NCBI GenBank assembly: GCA_038246545.1 | Contig: JBBRVW010000027.1 | Coordinates: 1 to 64,000, forward strand | DNA length: 64,000 nucleotides | Source of the DNA: JBBRVW01 sp038246545 | GTDB lineage: Bacteria > Actinomycetota > Actinomycetes > JACCUZ01 | Reading direction: 5' to 3' | Part shown: positions 33,514 to 44,169 of the stretch, piece by piece | How positions within the stretch are numbered: position 1 is the stretch's first letter | How the letters are laid out: the number at the start of each line of letters is the position of its first letter | Program-made: the position numbers and the translations under genes | The notes under the pieces: generated by a model | Database searches by the model: none | The model's input: only the letters and a program-made list of their open reading frames with translations | Told to the model about the DNA's origin: nothing

Positions 33514-34293
33514 TCAGCCGACCGGCGCCAAGGCGGTCGCGAAGTCCGCGGCGGCGCTCCGCAGGCCGTCGACAAGGTCCGGCGGCGGACGCGCCGCGAC
33601 GCGCGTCGACGGACCGGACACCGACATCGCGGCCACCACCCGGTCGCCGGCGAGGACCGGGACGGCAAGGCAGCGCACGCCGGACTCCTCCTCCTCGTCG
33701 TCGACGGCCCACCCGGCCGTCGCGGCGGTTCGCACCGCGGCGAGGACGGCCGCCTCGGTGGTGAGGGTGCGCGGCGTCCGGCGCGGCAGCCCGGTGCGGC
33801 GGAGCAGCGCCGTGACCGCCTCGGTCCCCAGACCGGTCAGGAGCACCTTCCCGACCGCCGTGCTGTGCGCGCTGACCCGCCGGCCCACCTCGGCGAAGAG
33901 CCGGAGCCGCTGCGCCGAGGGGACCTGGGCGACGTAGACCACCTGGTCGCCCTCGAGGACCGCGAGGTTCGCCGTCTCCCCACTCAGCTCGACCAGCCGG
34001 GACAGGAACGGGCGGGACGCATCGGCCACGGCCCGCCGGGCGCCGTCGCCCAGGCCGAGCAGCCGGGTGCCGGGCGCGTACCTGCGGTCGGAGTCCTGCC
34101 GCACGTAGCCACGCACGAGCAGGGTGCGCAGCAGGCGGTGGGCGGTGCCCTCGGCGAGGCCGGCACCGGCCGCGGCCTCGGACAGTCCGAGCGGCCCGTC
34201 GGCTGCGAGCACCTCCAGCAGGTCGAGCGCGCGGTCGACCGACTGCACGCCCGGTGCCGGCCCCGGCGCCGGGGCCGGCACCCGGCGGGTCAC
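33514..34293 (-). CDS. IclR family transcriptional regulator
   Basis: 259 residues. The winged helix at about 15-75 reads VQSVDRALDLLEVLAADGPLGLSEAAAGAGLAEGTAHRLLRTLLVRGYVRQD. The effector domain follows, with YVAQVPSAQRLRLFAEVGRRVSAHSTAVGKVLL and RCLAVPVLAGDRVVAAMSVSGPSTR. It is the last gene of the glxK-aceB-glcDEF-lldP operon, joined to lldP by a GTGA overlap. IclR-family AllR proteins sense glyoxylate or allantoin products and control allantoin and glyoxylate genes in enterobacteria and Streptomyces. It is a good candidate regulator of both this operon and the purine operon. Confidence 0.9.
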   Translation of the reverse strand: MTRRVPAPAPGPAPGVQSVDRALDLLEVLAADGPLGLSEAAAGAGLAEGTAHRLLRTLLVRGYVRQDSDRRYAPGTRLLGLGDGARRAVADASRPFLSRLVELSGETANLAVLEGDQVVYVAQVPSAQRLRLFAEVGRRVSAHSTAVGKVLLTGLGTEAVTALLRRTGLPRRTPRTLTTEAAVLAAVRTAATAGWAVDDEEEESGVRCLAVPVLAGDRVVAAMSVSGPSTRVAARPPPDLVDGLRSAAADFATALAPVG

Positions 34294-36020
34294 GGCACCA
34301 TCCACCCCAGCACGCTGGTCGACTGCAGGTAGACCAGCACGCACATGCCGACGACGAAGAGCACGCTCCAGCCGAGGACCTTGCGGAACAGCTCGCCCTC
34401 GCGGCCGGACATGCCGACGGCCGCTGCGGCGATGGCGAGGTTCTGCGGCGAGATCATCTTGCCGAGGACACCCCCGGAGCTGTTCGACGCGGCCATCAGC
34501 AGCGGGTCGAGCCCGGCCTGCTTGGCGGCGGTGACCTGCAGTGCGCCGAACAGCGAGTTGGACGACGTGTCCGACCCGGTGACTGCCACGCCGAGCCAGC
34601 CGAGGATCGGCGAGAGCACGGCGAACAGCCCGCCTGCACCAGCCATCCAGAGACCGAGGGTGGAGGTCTGGCCGGAGGAGTTCATGACGTACGCGAGTGC
34701 CAGCACCGCCATGACCGTGAGGATCGCGAAGGCCATCTGCCTGCAGCTGTCGACGTACGCGCGGGCGGCGCGGGCCGGCGAGATGCCGAGGGCGAGGATC
34801 GTCAGCAGTCCGGAGACCAGCAGGAGCGTGCCGGCGGCGCCGAGCCAGTTCAGCTTGAAGTCGGAGATGGTCGACGGCTCCCCCTTCGCGTTCTCGATGT
34901 GCAGACCGGGCCAGCCGAACGTCTTGGTCACGCTGTCGAGCGCGTCCTTCACGGACGGGATCTGCGCGAGGACGAAGACCGCGATGATGATGAGGTACGG
35001 CGCGTAGGCACGCGCCACGTCGGACGAGCTGTCGCGCACCGAGAGGCCCGAGTCGGCACCGGTGCCTCCGGGGGCCGCCGGCGAGCCGGCCGAGCCGACC
35101 GAGCGACTCGTGGCGCTGCCGCCCGAGCCGGCCGCAACGCTGCGGGTGGCCCTGCCTCCCGCGACGACCGCGACCAGCTCCGGCTCGTCGGTCTCGACGT
35201 AGCCCTCGACGGGCGACCACACGCGCAGCAGCAGCACGGTCGCGCCGGCACCGACCAGCGAGGCGACGATGTCGGTCAGCGGGATCGAGAGGTAGTTCGA
35301 GGTGACGAACTGCGCGAGGCCGAACGTGGCACCGCAGACGATGGCCGGCAGCCAGGTCTGCCGCAGGCCGCGCCGGCCGTCGATCATGAACACCAGCGCC
35401 AGCGGCACGAAGACGGCGAGGATCGGCGTCTGGCGACCGACCATGGCACCGAGGTCGTCCTGCGGCAGCCCGGTGACCGTGGACAGGGTCGTGATCGGCA
35501 CGGCGATGGCACCGAAGGCGACCGGGGCGGTGTTGGCGACCAGCGCGACCGCGGCCGCCTTGATCGGGCGGAACCCCAGCGCGATGAGCATGACGCTGGT
35601 GATGGCCACGGGCGTCCCGAAGCCGGCCAGCGCCTCGAGCAGCGCCCCGAAGCAGAAGGCGATGATGACCGCCTGCACGCGCTGGTCCTCGCTGACCTTC
35701 GCGAACGACCGGCGCAGCACGTCGAAGTGCCCGGTCGCCACGGTCATCGTGTAGATCCAGATCGCGTTGAGGACGATCCACATGATGGGGAAGAACCCGA
35801 ATGCCGCGCCCTCGCTGGTCGCGAGGAGCGCCTGCCCGACAGGCATCGAGTAGACAGCGACGGCCACCACGACGGCCACGGCGAGCGAGACGAGCGCCGC
35901 TACCCAGGCCTTCATCTTGAGCACGCCGAGCAGGAAGAACAGCGTCAGCAGTGGCAGTGCCGCGAAGATCGACGACAGCCCCAACGAGTCGCCGACGGGA
36001 TCCAGGATCTGCTGGTACAT
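34290..36020 (-). CDS. L-lactate permease family transporter (LldP/GlcA)
   Basis: 576 residues with about 12-14 membrane helices. Conserved parts: FGFFPIMWIVLNAIWIYTMTVATGHF, FGALLEALAGFGTPVAITSVMLI, FGAIAVPITTLSTVTGL, GSDTSSNSLFGALQVTAAKQ and SSGGVLGKMISPQNLAIAAAAVG. A central Ser/Gly-rich loop of about 50 residues (GGRATRSVAAGSGGS onward) looks like a cytoplasmic linker. In E. coli the family includes LldP and GlcA, which both carry glycolate and lactate. Its place between glcF and iclR favours glycolate uptake here. AGGTGA precedes ATG 36020, 4 bases after glcF. Confidence 0.9.
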   Translation of the reverse strand: MYQQILDPVGDSLGLSSIFAALPLLTLFFLLGVLKMKAWVAALVSLAVAVVVAVAVYSMPVGQALLATSEGAAFGFFPIMWIVLNAIWIYTMTVATGHFDVLRRSFAKVSEDQRVQAVIIAFCFGALLEALAGFGTPVAITSVMLIALGFRPIKAAAVALVANTAPVAFGAIAVPITTLSTVTGLPQDDLGAMVGRQTPILAVFVPLALVFMIDGRRGLRQTWLPAIVCGATFGLAQFVTSNYLSIPLTDIVASLVGAGATVLLLRVWSPVEGYVETDEPELVAVVAGGRATRSVAAGSGGSATSRSVGSAGSPAAPGGTGADSGLSVRDSSSDVARAYAPYLIIIAVFVLAQIPSVKDALDSVTKTFGWPGLHIENAKGEPSTISDFKLNWLGAAGTLLLVSGLLTILALGISPARAARAYVDSCRQMAFAILTVMAVLALAYVMNSSGQTSTLGLWMAGAGGLFAVLSPILGWLGVAVTGSDTSSNSLFGALQVTAAKQAGLDPLLMAASNSSGGVLGKMISPQNLAIAAAAVGMSGREGELFRKVLGWSVLFVVGMCVLVYLQSTSVLGWMVP

Positions 36021-36024
36021 CAGG

Positions 36025-37518
36025 TCACCTCGTGCCAGTCGGGGTATCACCGGCGGAGGCCCCGCCGGTGGGCTCTGGGGTGGCGAGGGCGAGCTCGCGC
36101 GTGAGCTGTGCGGGGGTCCGCCCGCGCAGCGAGGCGTCGAGGACCTCGACGGTGTGGGCCAGGCCGATCCGGCCGCCCATCCGCGACACGGACGCGGCCA
36201 CCTGCATGAGGCAGCCGGGGTTGGCGGTGACGAGGAGCTCGGCGCCGGTGTCGAGCACGGCGCGTGCCTTCCGGTCGCCGAGCTCGCCGGCCGCGACCGG
36301 GTGCAGCAGGTTGTAGATGCCGGCGGACCCGCAGCAGATGTCGGCGTCGGCGACCTCCCGCAGCTCCAGGCCGGGCACGCCGCGAAGGAGGTCGCGCGGC
36401 TGCGCACGGACGCCTTGCGCGTGCCCGAGGTGGCAGGCGTCGTGGTACGCGACGGTCACCGGGAGCGGGTGCCGCGCGGCGACCGGCCCGAGCTCGGCCA
36501 GGATCTCGGACACGTCACGGACCGACGCCGCGAAGCGGCGGGCGAGGTCGGCGTACGCCGGGTCGTCGGCCAGCAGGTCGGCGTACTCCTTCATGGACGA
36601 GCCGCACCCGGCGGCGTTGACGACGACGTGCTCGACGCCGGCCGCGTCGAAGACGTCGATGGTGCGGCGGGCGAACGCCTGCGCCTCGGCCTCCCGGCCG
36701 TTGTGGACGCTGAGAGCGCCGCAACAGCCCTGGCGGCGGGGGATGACGACGTCACAGCCCTCCATGGCGAGCACCCGCGCAGTCGCGGCGTTGACGCGCG
36801 GGAAGAACTCGCGCTGCACGCAGCCGGTGAGCATGCCGACGACGGCTCGCCGCTCGCCGCGGGCTGCGACCCGTGCCGGCAGCGGCGGTGCGGGGCGCAC
36901 CGGGGGCGCGAGGGCCTCCATCGCCGCCAGGGTCGGTGAGACCCGGTCGAGCACCCGGCTGCGCTGCACCGCGCGTTGCAGACCGCTGCGCCGGTACGCC
37001 GCGAGCGGGCCGCGCAGAGCGCGCAGCCGGCGGGGATGCGGGAACAACGCGAAGATCGCCTCGCGCAGCAGCCGGTCGCGCAGTGGACGCCGGTGCCGGC
37101 GCTCCACCTGGGCACGCGTGGCCTCGATCAGCCGGTCGTACTGCACGCCGGACGGGCAGGCCGTCACGCAGGCCATGCAGCCGAGGCAGGCGTCGAAGTG
37201 GCCGACCATCGCGTCGGTCATCGGCTCGCCGTCGAGGCCGGCCTGCATGAGGTAGATCCGGCCCCGGGGGCTGTCCATCTCCTCGCCCCACAGCACGTAC
37301 GTCGGGCAGGTGGGCAGGCAGAAGCCGCAGTGCACGCAGTCCGAGGCCAGCTCGGCCGACGGCGGGCGGTGCGCGTCGAACGCCGGGATGCCCGGCGCGG
37401 TGCTCACGGCGATCGGTCCGTGGTCGCCGAGGGTTCCGCGCGGGGCATCGACCGGTGGGTCGGTCTCAGCCGTCCCGGTCGTCTCGGTCGGGTCGGTCCG
37501 GTCGGTCGGGTCGGTCAT
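36025..37518 (-). CDS. glcF: Glycolate oxidase iron-sulfur subunit
   Basis: 497 residues. Two 4Fe-4S motifs are seen: CVHCGFCLPTCPTY (about 61) and CLGCMACVTACPSGVQYD. Two cysteine-rich CCG domains follow (QGCCGALSVHNG, NAAGCGSSMKEYADLL; DICCGSAGIYNLLHP, ANPGCLMQ), as in GlcF and heterodisulfide-reductase-like proteins. It passes electrons from the flavin subunits GlcD/GlcE to the quinone pool. The N-terminal 45 residues are an unusual Thr/Asp/Pro-rich extension encoded by GACC-type repeats. It lies in the glcDEF operon. Confidence 0.92.
   Translation of the reverse strand: MTDPTDRTDPTETTGTAETDPPVDAPRGTLGDHGPIAVSTAPGIPAFDAHRPPSAELASDCVHCGFCLPTCPTYVLWGEEMDSPRGRIYLMQAGLDGEPMTDAMVGHFDACLGCMACVTACPSGVQYDRLIEATRAQVERRHRRPLRDRLLREAIFALFPHPRRLRALRGPLAAYRRSGLQRAVQRSRVLDRVSPTLAAMEALAPPVRPAPPLPARVAARGERRAVVGMLTGCVQREFFPRVNAATARVLAMEGCDVVIPRRQGCCGALSVHNGREAEAQAFARRTIDVFDAAGVEHVVVNAAGCGSSMKEYADLLADDPAYADLARRFAASVRDVSEILAELGPVAARHPLPVTVAYHDACHLGHAQGVRAQPRDLLRGVPGLELREVADADICCGSAGIYNLLHPVAAGELGDRKARAVLDTGAELLVTANPGCLMQVAASVSRMGGRIGLAHTVEVLDASLRGRTPAQLTRELALATPEPTGGASAGDTPTGTR
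37480..37518 (-). repeat. Short GACC-type tandem repeat in the 5' end of glcF
   Basis: The first codons of glcF are built from repeated GAC CCG ACC / GAC CGG ACC units, giving MTDPTDRTDPTET. This is a simple repeat that could change length by slippage; units of 9 bases keep the frame. Confidence 0.4.
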
Positions 37519-37519
37519 C

Positions 37520-38776
37520 TCAGATCCCTCCGACGAAGCGGCCGGGGGAGAGCCGGCGGTCCGGGTCGAGCTCGGCCTTGAGCCGGCGCATCAGGTCCAG
37601 CCCGGGGACAGGTCCCCAGAGGTCGACGACGTCGCGGACGTCAGCGGGCGCGGTGAGCACGGTGACGCTGCCGCCGAACAGCGCCGCCGCGGCGCGCAGG
37701 CGGTCGACCAGCCGAGCGACCGCAGCGGGATCGGCAGCCGGCCCGGTGCCGGCGTGCAGGACGCCGGCGGCGGAGCCGCGGACGTCGACGTCGACGCCGT
37801 GCTGGGCACCGAGGGAGTGCGCGGCGGCGAGGACCGGACCGACCCCGGTCAGCGACGCGGTCACCTTGATCCCGGTGCCGCCGGGAGTGAACGGCAGCGC
37901 GGTGAAGCCGGCGGGCAGCTCGTCGTGGATGGTCGCCCCGCGGCCGAGGAGGCGGACCACGGCGTCGGTGCGGCCGGACACCCCGGCCTCGACGCCCTCG
38001 ACGAGGACGGTCACCCGGACCTCGTCGGCGGGGCCGGCCAGCTCGACGGCGGTCGGCACCACCTGCGAGCCGAGCACGGCCAGGGCGGCGCGGCCCGCCG
38101 TGCTCGCCTGGGGGAACGTCGCGGACACCACCCGCCGGGCGGCCGGGAGGGGGTGCAGCCGGAACACGGCCTCGGTGATCACCCCGAGGGTGCCGAACGA
38201 GCCGATCAGCAGCTTGCCGAAGTCGTAGCCGGCGACGTTCTTGACGACCTTGCCGCCGGCCTTGGCGACGACGCCGTCGGCGCGCACGAACGTGACGCCT
38301 ATCAGCAGGTCCCGCGCCGTGCCGTAGAGCAGCCGGCGAGGGCCGCTCGTGCTCACCGCGAGGGTGCCGCCCACGGTGGCCTCCGGGTACGGCGCGTCCA
38401 GCGCGAGCTGCTGCCCGGCCTCGGCGACGGCGGCTTGCAGCTCGCCGACCGGCGTGCCGGCGCGGACAGTCACGACGAGGTCCCCGGCCGCGTGCTCGAC
38501 CACGCCGGCAATGCGCCTCGTGTCGAGCAGCAGGTCCGCCCGCTCGGGTGGCGCGCCCCAGCCGAGCGCCGTGCCGGCGCCGCAGGCGACGACGGCGAGG
38601 TGGCGCTCCTTGGCCACGCGCAGCACCTCGGCGACCTCCTCGGTCGAGGCGGGGGAGGCGACCAGTCGCGGGCGCACTCCCGACACGTCGTCCTTGGCGC
38701 CGCGGACCATGCGCACGCGAGCGGCCTTCGCGAGGTCGTCGCGGGCAGGGTCGGGTGCCGACGTCCGGGCCGCCAC
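37520..38776 (-). CDS. glcE: Glycolate oxidase FAD-binding subunit
   Basis: 418 residues with an FAD_binding_4 (PCMH) domain. P-loop-like FAD contact VVACGAGTALGWGAPPERADLLLDTRRI, then YPEATVGGTLAVSTSGPRRLLYGTARDLLIGVTFVRADG and the flavin loop GGKVVKNVAGYDFGKLLIGSFGTLGVI, typical of GlcE. The C-terminal WGPVPGLDLMRRLKAELDPDRRLSPGRFVGGI is the family end. It forms the GlcDEF complex with its neighbours. One base separates its stop from the glcF start. Confidence 0.92.
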   Translation of the reverse strand: MAARTSAPDPARDDLAKAARVRMVRGAKDDVSGVRPRLVASPASTEEVAEVLRVAKERHLAVVACGAGTALGWGAPPERADLLLDTRRIAGVVEHAAGDLVVTVRAGTPVGELQAAVAEAGQQLALDAPYPEATVGGTLAVSTSGPRRLLYGTARDLLIGVTFVRADGVVAKAGGKVVKNVAGYDFGKLLIGSFGTLGVITEAVFRLHPLPAARRVVSATFPQASTAGRAALAVLGSQVVPTAVELAGPADEVRVTVLVEGVEAGVSGRTDAVVRLLGRGATIHDELPAGFTALPFTPGGTGIKVTASLTGVGPVLAAAHSLGAQHGVDVDVRGSAAGVLHAGTGPAADPAAVARLVDRLRAAAALFGGSVTVLTAPADVRDVVDLWGPVPGLDLMRRLKAELDPDRRLSPGRFVGGI

Positions 38777-38791
38777 TCAGAGCACCGCCAC

Positions 38792-40267
38792 TCAGAACAC
38801 CTCGGCCAGGCCGGCGGTCTGCAGCGGGTGCGGGCCCTTGTGCCGGCCGGGGATCTCGCCGCAGAGCCGGGGGGTCGGGAAGACCTTGCCGGGGTTGGAC
38901 AGGTGGGCCGGGTCGAAGGCGCAGCGCAGCATCTGCATCGTGTCGAGGTCGTCGTCGGTGTACATCCGCGGCAGGTGCTTGGCCTTGTCCATGCCGACGC
39001 CGTGCTCGCCGGTGATGGATCCGCCGTGCTCGATGCAGAGGTCGAGGATCGCGGCCGACACCTGCACGGCGTGCTCGGCCTCGCCGGGTACGCCGTCGTC
39101 GAAGAGCACCAGCGGGTGCAGGTTGCCGTCGCCGGCGTGGAAGACGTTGGCCACCCGCACGCCGGACCCGCGGGACAGCTCGGCGATCCGCCGCAGCACC
39201 TCGGGGAGCGCGGTGCGCGGGATCACGCCGTCCTGGACGATGTAGTCGGGGCTGATCCGGCCGACCGCGGCGAAGGCCGACTTGCGGCCCTTCCAGAACA
39301 GCGCGCGCTCGGCCTCGTCGGCCGCGATCCGGATCTCGAAGGCCCGGTTGTCGCGGCAGTGCCGCTCGACCTCGACGAACTGCGCCTCGACCTCGGCGGC
39401 CGGCCCGTCCAGCTCGACGACGAGCACCGCACCGGCGCCCTCGGGGTAGTGGCAGTGCACCGCAGCCTCGGCGGCCTCGATGGCCAGCGCGTCCATCATC
39501 TCGATGGCGGCGGGGACGACACCGGCGCCGATGACGGCCGACACCGCGCCGCCGGCCTCGTCGGTGGAGGGGAAGGCCGCCAGCAGAGTGCGCACAGCCT
39601 CCGGAGCGCGGGTCAGCCGCACCGTGATCTCGGTGGTGACCCCGAGGGTGCCCTCCGAGCCGACGAACGCGCCCATCAGGTCGTAGCCGGGCGGGTCGGG
39701 CGCGCGGCCGCCGAGCCGCACCACCGAACCGTCGGGCACGACGAGCTCGAGGCCGGTGACGTGGTTGGTCGTGAAGCCGTACTTCAGGCAGTGCGCGCCG
39801 CCGGAGTTCTCCGCGACGTTGCCGCCCATCGAGCAGATCTGCTGGCTCGACGGGTCCGGCGCGTAGTAGTACCCCATCGGTGCCGCCGAGCGGCTGACCT
39901 GCAGGTTGATGACGCCGGGCTGCACCACCGCCCGCTGGTCGTCCGGGTCGACGGCGATGACGTCGCGCATCTGCGACAGCACGAGCAGCACGCCCTGCGC
40001 GTGCGGCAGGGCACCGCCGGACAGCCCGGTGCCGGAACCGCGTGCGACGAAGGGCACGCCGTGCTCGACGCAGGCCCGCACCACGTCGGCGACCTGGCCC
40101 GTGGTGCGCGGAAGCACCACGACGGCGGGCGTCACCTTGTAGTGCGCGAGGCCGTCGCACTCGTAGGTCCGCAGCCGCGCGCGGTCGGTGATGACCGCGT
40201 CGTCGCCCAGCTCGGTACGGAGCCGAGCTGCGACGTGCTCGACTCGTGTCCCCGTGTCGGTGCTCAC
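38792..40267 (-). CDS. glcD: Glycolate oxidase FAD-linked subunit
   Basis: 491 residues. FAD_binding_4 domain with VPFVARGSGTGLSGGALP, NLQVSRSAAPMGYYYAPDPSSQQ, MGGNVAENSGGAHCLKYGFTTNHV and GSEGTLGVTTEITVRL. The C-terminal FAD-oxidase domain has NVFHAGDGNLHPLVLFD and GSITGEHGVGMDKAKHLPRMYT, both GlcD hallmarks. It oxidises glycolate to glyoxylate; related D-lactate or 2-hydroxyacid dehydrogenases look similar, but the GlcE and GlcF partners support glycolate. It starts at GTG, 19 bases after aceB. Confidence 0.93.
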   Translation of the reverse strand: MSTDTGTRVEHVAARLRTELGDDAVITDRARLRTYECDGLAHYKVTPAVVVLPRTTGQVADVVRACVEHGVPFVARGSGTGLSGGALPHAQGVLLVLSQMRDVIAVDPDDQRAVVQPGVINLQVSRSAAPMGYYYAPDPSSQQICSMGGNVAENSGGAHCLKYGFTTNHVTGLELVVPDGSVVRLGGRAPDPPGYDLMGAFVGSEGTLGVTTEITVRLTRAPEAVRTLLAAFPSTDEAGGAVSAVIGAGVVPAAIEMMDALAIEAAEAAVHCHYPEGAGAVLVVELDGPAAEVEAQFVEVERHCRDNRAFEIRIAADEAERALFWKGRKSAFAAVGRISPDYIVQDGVIPRTALPEVLRRIAELSRGSGVRVANVFHAGDGNLHPLVLFDDGVPGEAEHAVQVSAAILDLCIEHGGSITGEHGVGMDKAKHLPRMYTDDDLDTMQMLRCAFDPAHLSNPGKVFPTPRLCGEIPGRHKGPHPLQTAGLAEVF

Positions 40268-40286
40268 CGGATGCTCTTCATCGAGG

Positions 40287-41884
<1,598 letters not shown>

Positions 41885-41888
<4 letters not shown>

Positions 41889-43090
41889 GCCGGGCTCCTC
41901 GTCGTGGTGCGGGTGGGCAGGCGCTGGAGGTCGTGGAACGCGCGGGCCGCGAGCTCGCGCAGCAGAGGCGCGGCGTCGCGCCGGGCGACCGCGGGGTCGG
42001 GCTGGATGTGGAGCAGGGCGTGCACGCCGACGACGCCGAGCGCGTCCAGAGCGGCCCGGCCCGCGTCGTCGAGGTCCACCCGGCCGGCCAGGACGAGGAC
42101 CGGGACACCGGCGGCCCAGGCCCGTCGCGCGACACCCAGCGGCGCCTTGCCGGAGAGGGTCTGCGCGTCGACCGACCCCTCGCCGGTCACCACGACGTCG
42201 CTCTCGGCGAGGGCGGTGTCGAACCCGACGAGGTCGAGCAGCAGGTCGATGCCGGGGGTCAGGCGGGCACCGAGGAAGGCGAGCGCACCGGCGCCCACAC
42301 CGCCCGCCGCCCCTGCACCGGGGACGCTCGCGACGTCGGCACCGAGCTCGCGAAGCAGCACGTCGGCCAGCCGGACCAGGCCGGCCTCGAGGAGGGCGAC
42401 GTCGTCGGGTGTCGCACCCTTCTGCGGCCCGTACACGCGTGCGGCACCGCGGGGCCCGGTGAGCGGGTTGTCGACGTCGCAGGCGACGACGACCTCGACG
42501 TTGCGCAGGCGGGGGTCGAGGCCGGACACGTCGATGTGGGCGAGCTCGCGCAGGGGGCCGCCACCAGGCGGCAGCTCGGTGCCGGTGCGGTCGAGGAACC
42601 GGGCGCCGAGCGCGGCCGCCATGCCGGTCCCGCCGTCGGTCGTCGCGCTGCCGCCGATGCCGAGCACGATCTGTCGGACGCCGGCGTCCAGCGCCGTGGA
42701 CAGCAGTTGCCCGGTGCCGTACGTGGTGGCACCGGTCGGGTCGGGCCGGCCGCCCGGGAGCAGCCCCAGGCCGGAGGCCGCCGCCAGCTCGACGACGGCG
42801 GTGCGCGGGGCTGTACCCGCGGGGCTGAGCGCGAGCGGGGTGGCGACCGGTACGCCGGTGGGGCCGGCGACGGTCGCCAGGTGCGGCGTCCAGCCGGCCG
42901 CCAGCAGGACCGCGACCGTGCCCTCGCCGCCGTCGGCGACCGGGCGGAGCAGGACGTCGAGCGCCACGCCGGCGGCGGCAGCCGCCGTCCGGAGGCCGTC
43001 CGCCACCGCCAGGGCCGCCTCGTGCGCGGGGAGACTGCCCTTGAACGAGTCGGGCGCGACGAGGACGACGAGCCGCGGCGCTGCGGTCAC
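41885..43090 (-). CDS. glxK: Glycerate kinase
   Basis: 401-residue GarK/GlxK-type (type I) glycerate 2-kinase. Signatures: VLVAPDSFKGSLPAHEAALAVADGL, RPVADGGEGTVAVLL, LGIGGSATTDGGTGMAAALGARFLD, PQKGATPDDVALLE, PGAGAAGGVGAGALAFLGARL and DVVVTGEGSVDAQTLSGKAPLGVARRA. It phosphorylates glycerate made from glyoxylate via tartronate semialdehyde; no glyoxylate carboligase or reductase is in the window. GGAGGG precedes GTG 43090. It is the first gene of the operon. Confidence 0.93.
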
Positions 43091-43113
43091 CCGACCAGTC
43101 CCTCCGCGATGTG

Positions 43114-43125
43114 GAAGGTGCCTTC
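43114..43125 (-). promoter_or_regulatory. Candidate IclR operator
   Basis: GAAGG-TG-CCTTC is a perfect inverted repeat between the predicted transcription start and glxK. Its TGGAA half-site resembles IclR-family operators (TGGAA-N-TTCCA type). The operon's own IclR protein is the obvious candidate to bind it. Confidence 0.35.
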
Positions 43126-43136
43126 TGCTGCGCGGA

Positions 43137-43166
43137 ACCCTAGACGTGCGGTCGTTGCCCGGTCAA
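43137..43166 (-). promoter_or_regulatory. Promoter of the glxK-aceB-glcDEF-lldP-iclR operon
   Basis: On the minus strand, TTGACC (43161-43166) and TAGGGT (43137-43142) are separated by 18 bases. This is a good match to a vegetative promoter (TTGACA, TAnnnT). Transcription would start at about 43130, 40 bases before glxK, leaving room for its GGAGGG ribosome site. Confidence 0.55.
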
Positions 43167-43214
43167 GGGTGGTTCATCCGCATTCGTCCGCTACCGCACC
43201 GGTGTCCGGGGGCA

Positions 43215-43220
43215 TACCGT
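43215..43220 (+). promoter_or_regulatory. -10 element, candidate leaderless promoter of the RsbA-like gene
   Basis: TACCGT ends 7 bases before GTG 43228. This supports that start over GTG 43219, which would overlap the hexamer. Confidence 0.35.
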
Positions 43221-43227
43221 GTGTCCC

Positions 43228-44169
43228 GTGACCGCTGCTCCGCTGGTCGATGAGTTCTCGCACGAGGCGTTCTTCTACGCGGACCTCGCGGAGTTCCTCG
43301 ACCAGGCGTGCGGGTTCGTGCGCGAGGGGTTGGAGCGCGACGAGGCGGTCCTCGTGGTCACCGGCGGCGAGCGGCTCGCCGCGCTGCGGCAGCTGTACGG
43401 CAGCGAGCCCGACGTGGGGCTGGCCGACATGGTCGAGGTCGGCGCCAACCCGGCGCGGATCATCCCGTTCTGGCAGCGCTTCCTCGACGACAACATCGAG
43501 GCTGGTCGGGGCGTGCGCGGCATCGGCGAGCCCGTCTACGCCGAGCGCACTGCTGCCGAGCTGGCCGAGTGCCACCAGCACGAGTCGCTGCTCAACGTCG
43601 CCTTCAGCGGCGGCCCGGCCTGGCGGCTGCTCTGTCCCTACGACGAGCGCGGCCTGCCCGACGAGGTGCTGCAGGAGGCCCGCGAGAACCACCCGGTGCT
43701 GCTCGAGGGCGGCCGCGCCGTCGGCAGCGACGTCTACCACCCCGAGATCGCGCACCGCGCGCTGCGGCACCGACCGCTGGCTCCGCCTCCGGCGGGCGCA
43801 CGCGGCCTCGAGTTCGCCGTCCACGACCTCGCTGCCGTGCGCCGGCAGGTGCGCGACGTGTGCCTCGCCGAAGGTCTGGCGCCCGAGCGCATCGACGACC
43901 TGGTCCTGTGCGCCGACGAGACGGCCGCCAACAGCCTCCTGCACGGCGGTGGTCGCGGTCAGCTGCGCACGTGGCGCGAGGACGGCACGGTGGTGTGCGA
44001 GGTCAGCGACGCCGGCGTCATCAGCGACCCTCTCGTCGGCCGCTCCGTCCCGTCGCTCGAGCGCGACGGTGGCCGTGGTCTGTGGCTGGCCAACCAGTTG
44101 TGCGACCTCGTGCAGCTGCGGTCCGGGCCGGCCGGCACGGTCGTGCGCCTGCACGTCCGCCTGCCCTGA
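43228..44169 (+). CDS. RsbA-like anti-sigma regulator (MEDS sensor + HATPase)
   Basis: 313 residues. The N-terminal MEDS/DcmR-type sensor (about 1-165) reads FSHEAFFYADLAEFLDQACGFVREGLERDEAVLVVTGGERL and RGIGEPVYAERTAAELAECHQHESLLN. The C-terminal RsbW-like HATPase (about 195-313) has DDLVLCADETAANSLLHGGG (N box), CEVSDAGVISDPL (G1) and GGRGLWLANQLCDLVQLRS (G2). Such proteins are thought to sense a signal and release a stress sigma factor; no sigma gene is adjacent. It lies between the divergent glyoxylate and purine operons. Confidence 0.85.
   Translation: MTAAPLVDEFSHEAFFYADLAEFLDQACGFVREGLERDEAVLVVTGGERLAALRQLYGSEPDVGLADMVEVGANPARIIPFWQRFLDDNIEAGRGVRGIGEPVYAERTAAELAECHQHESLLNVAFSGGPAWRLLCPYDERGLPDEVLQEARENHPVLLEGGRAVGSDVYHPEIAHRALRHRPLAPPPAGARGLEFAVHDLAAVRRQVRDVCLAEGLAPERIDDLVLCADETAANSLLHGGGRGQLRTWREDGTVVCEVSDAGVISDPLVGRSVPSLERDGGRGLWLANQLCDLVQLRSGPAGTVVRLHVRLP

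Noticed and set aside
36025..37518. Long N-terminal extension of GlcF as a wrong start
   Set aside because: No later start codon with a ribosome site was found before the first cluster motif, and the extension is a clean in-frame repeat, so the annotated start is kept.
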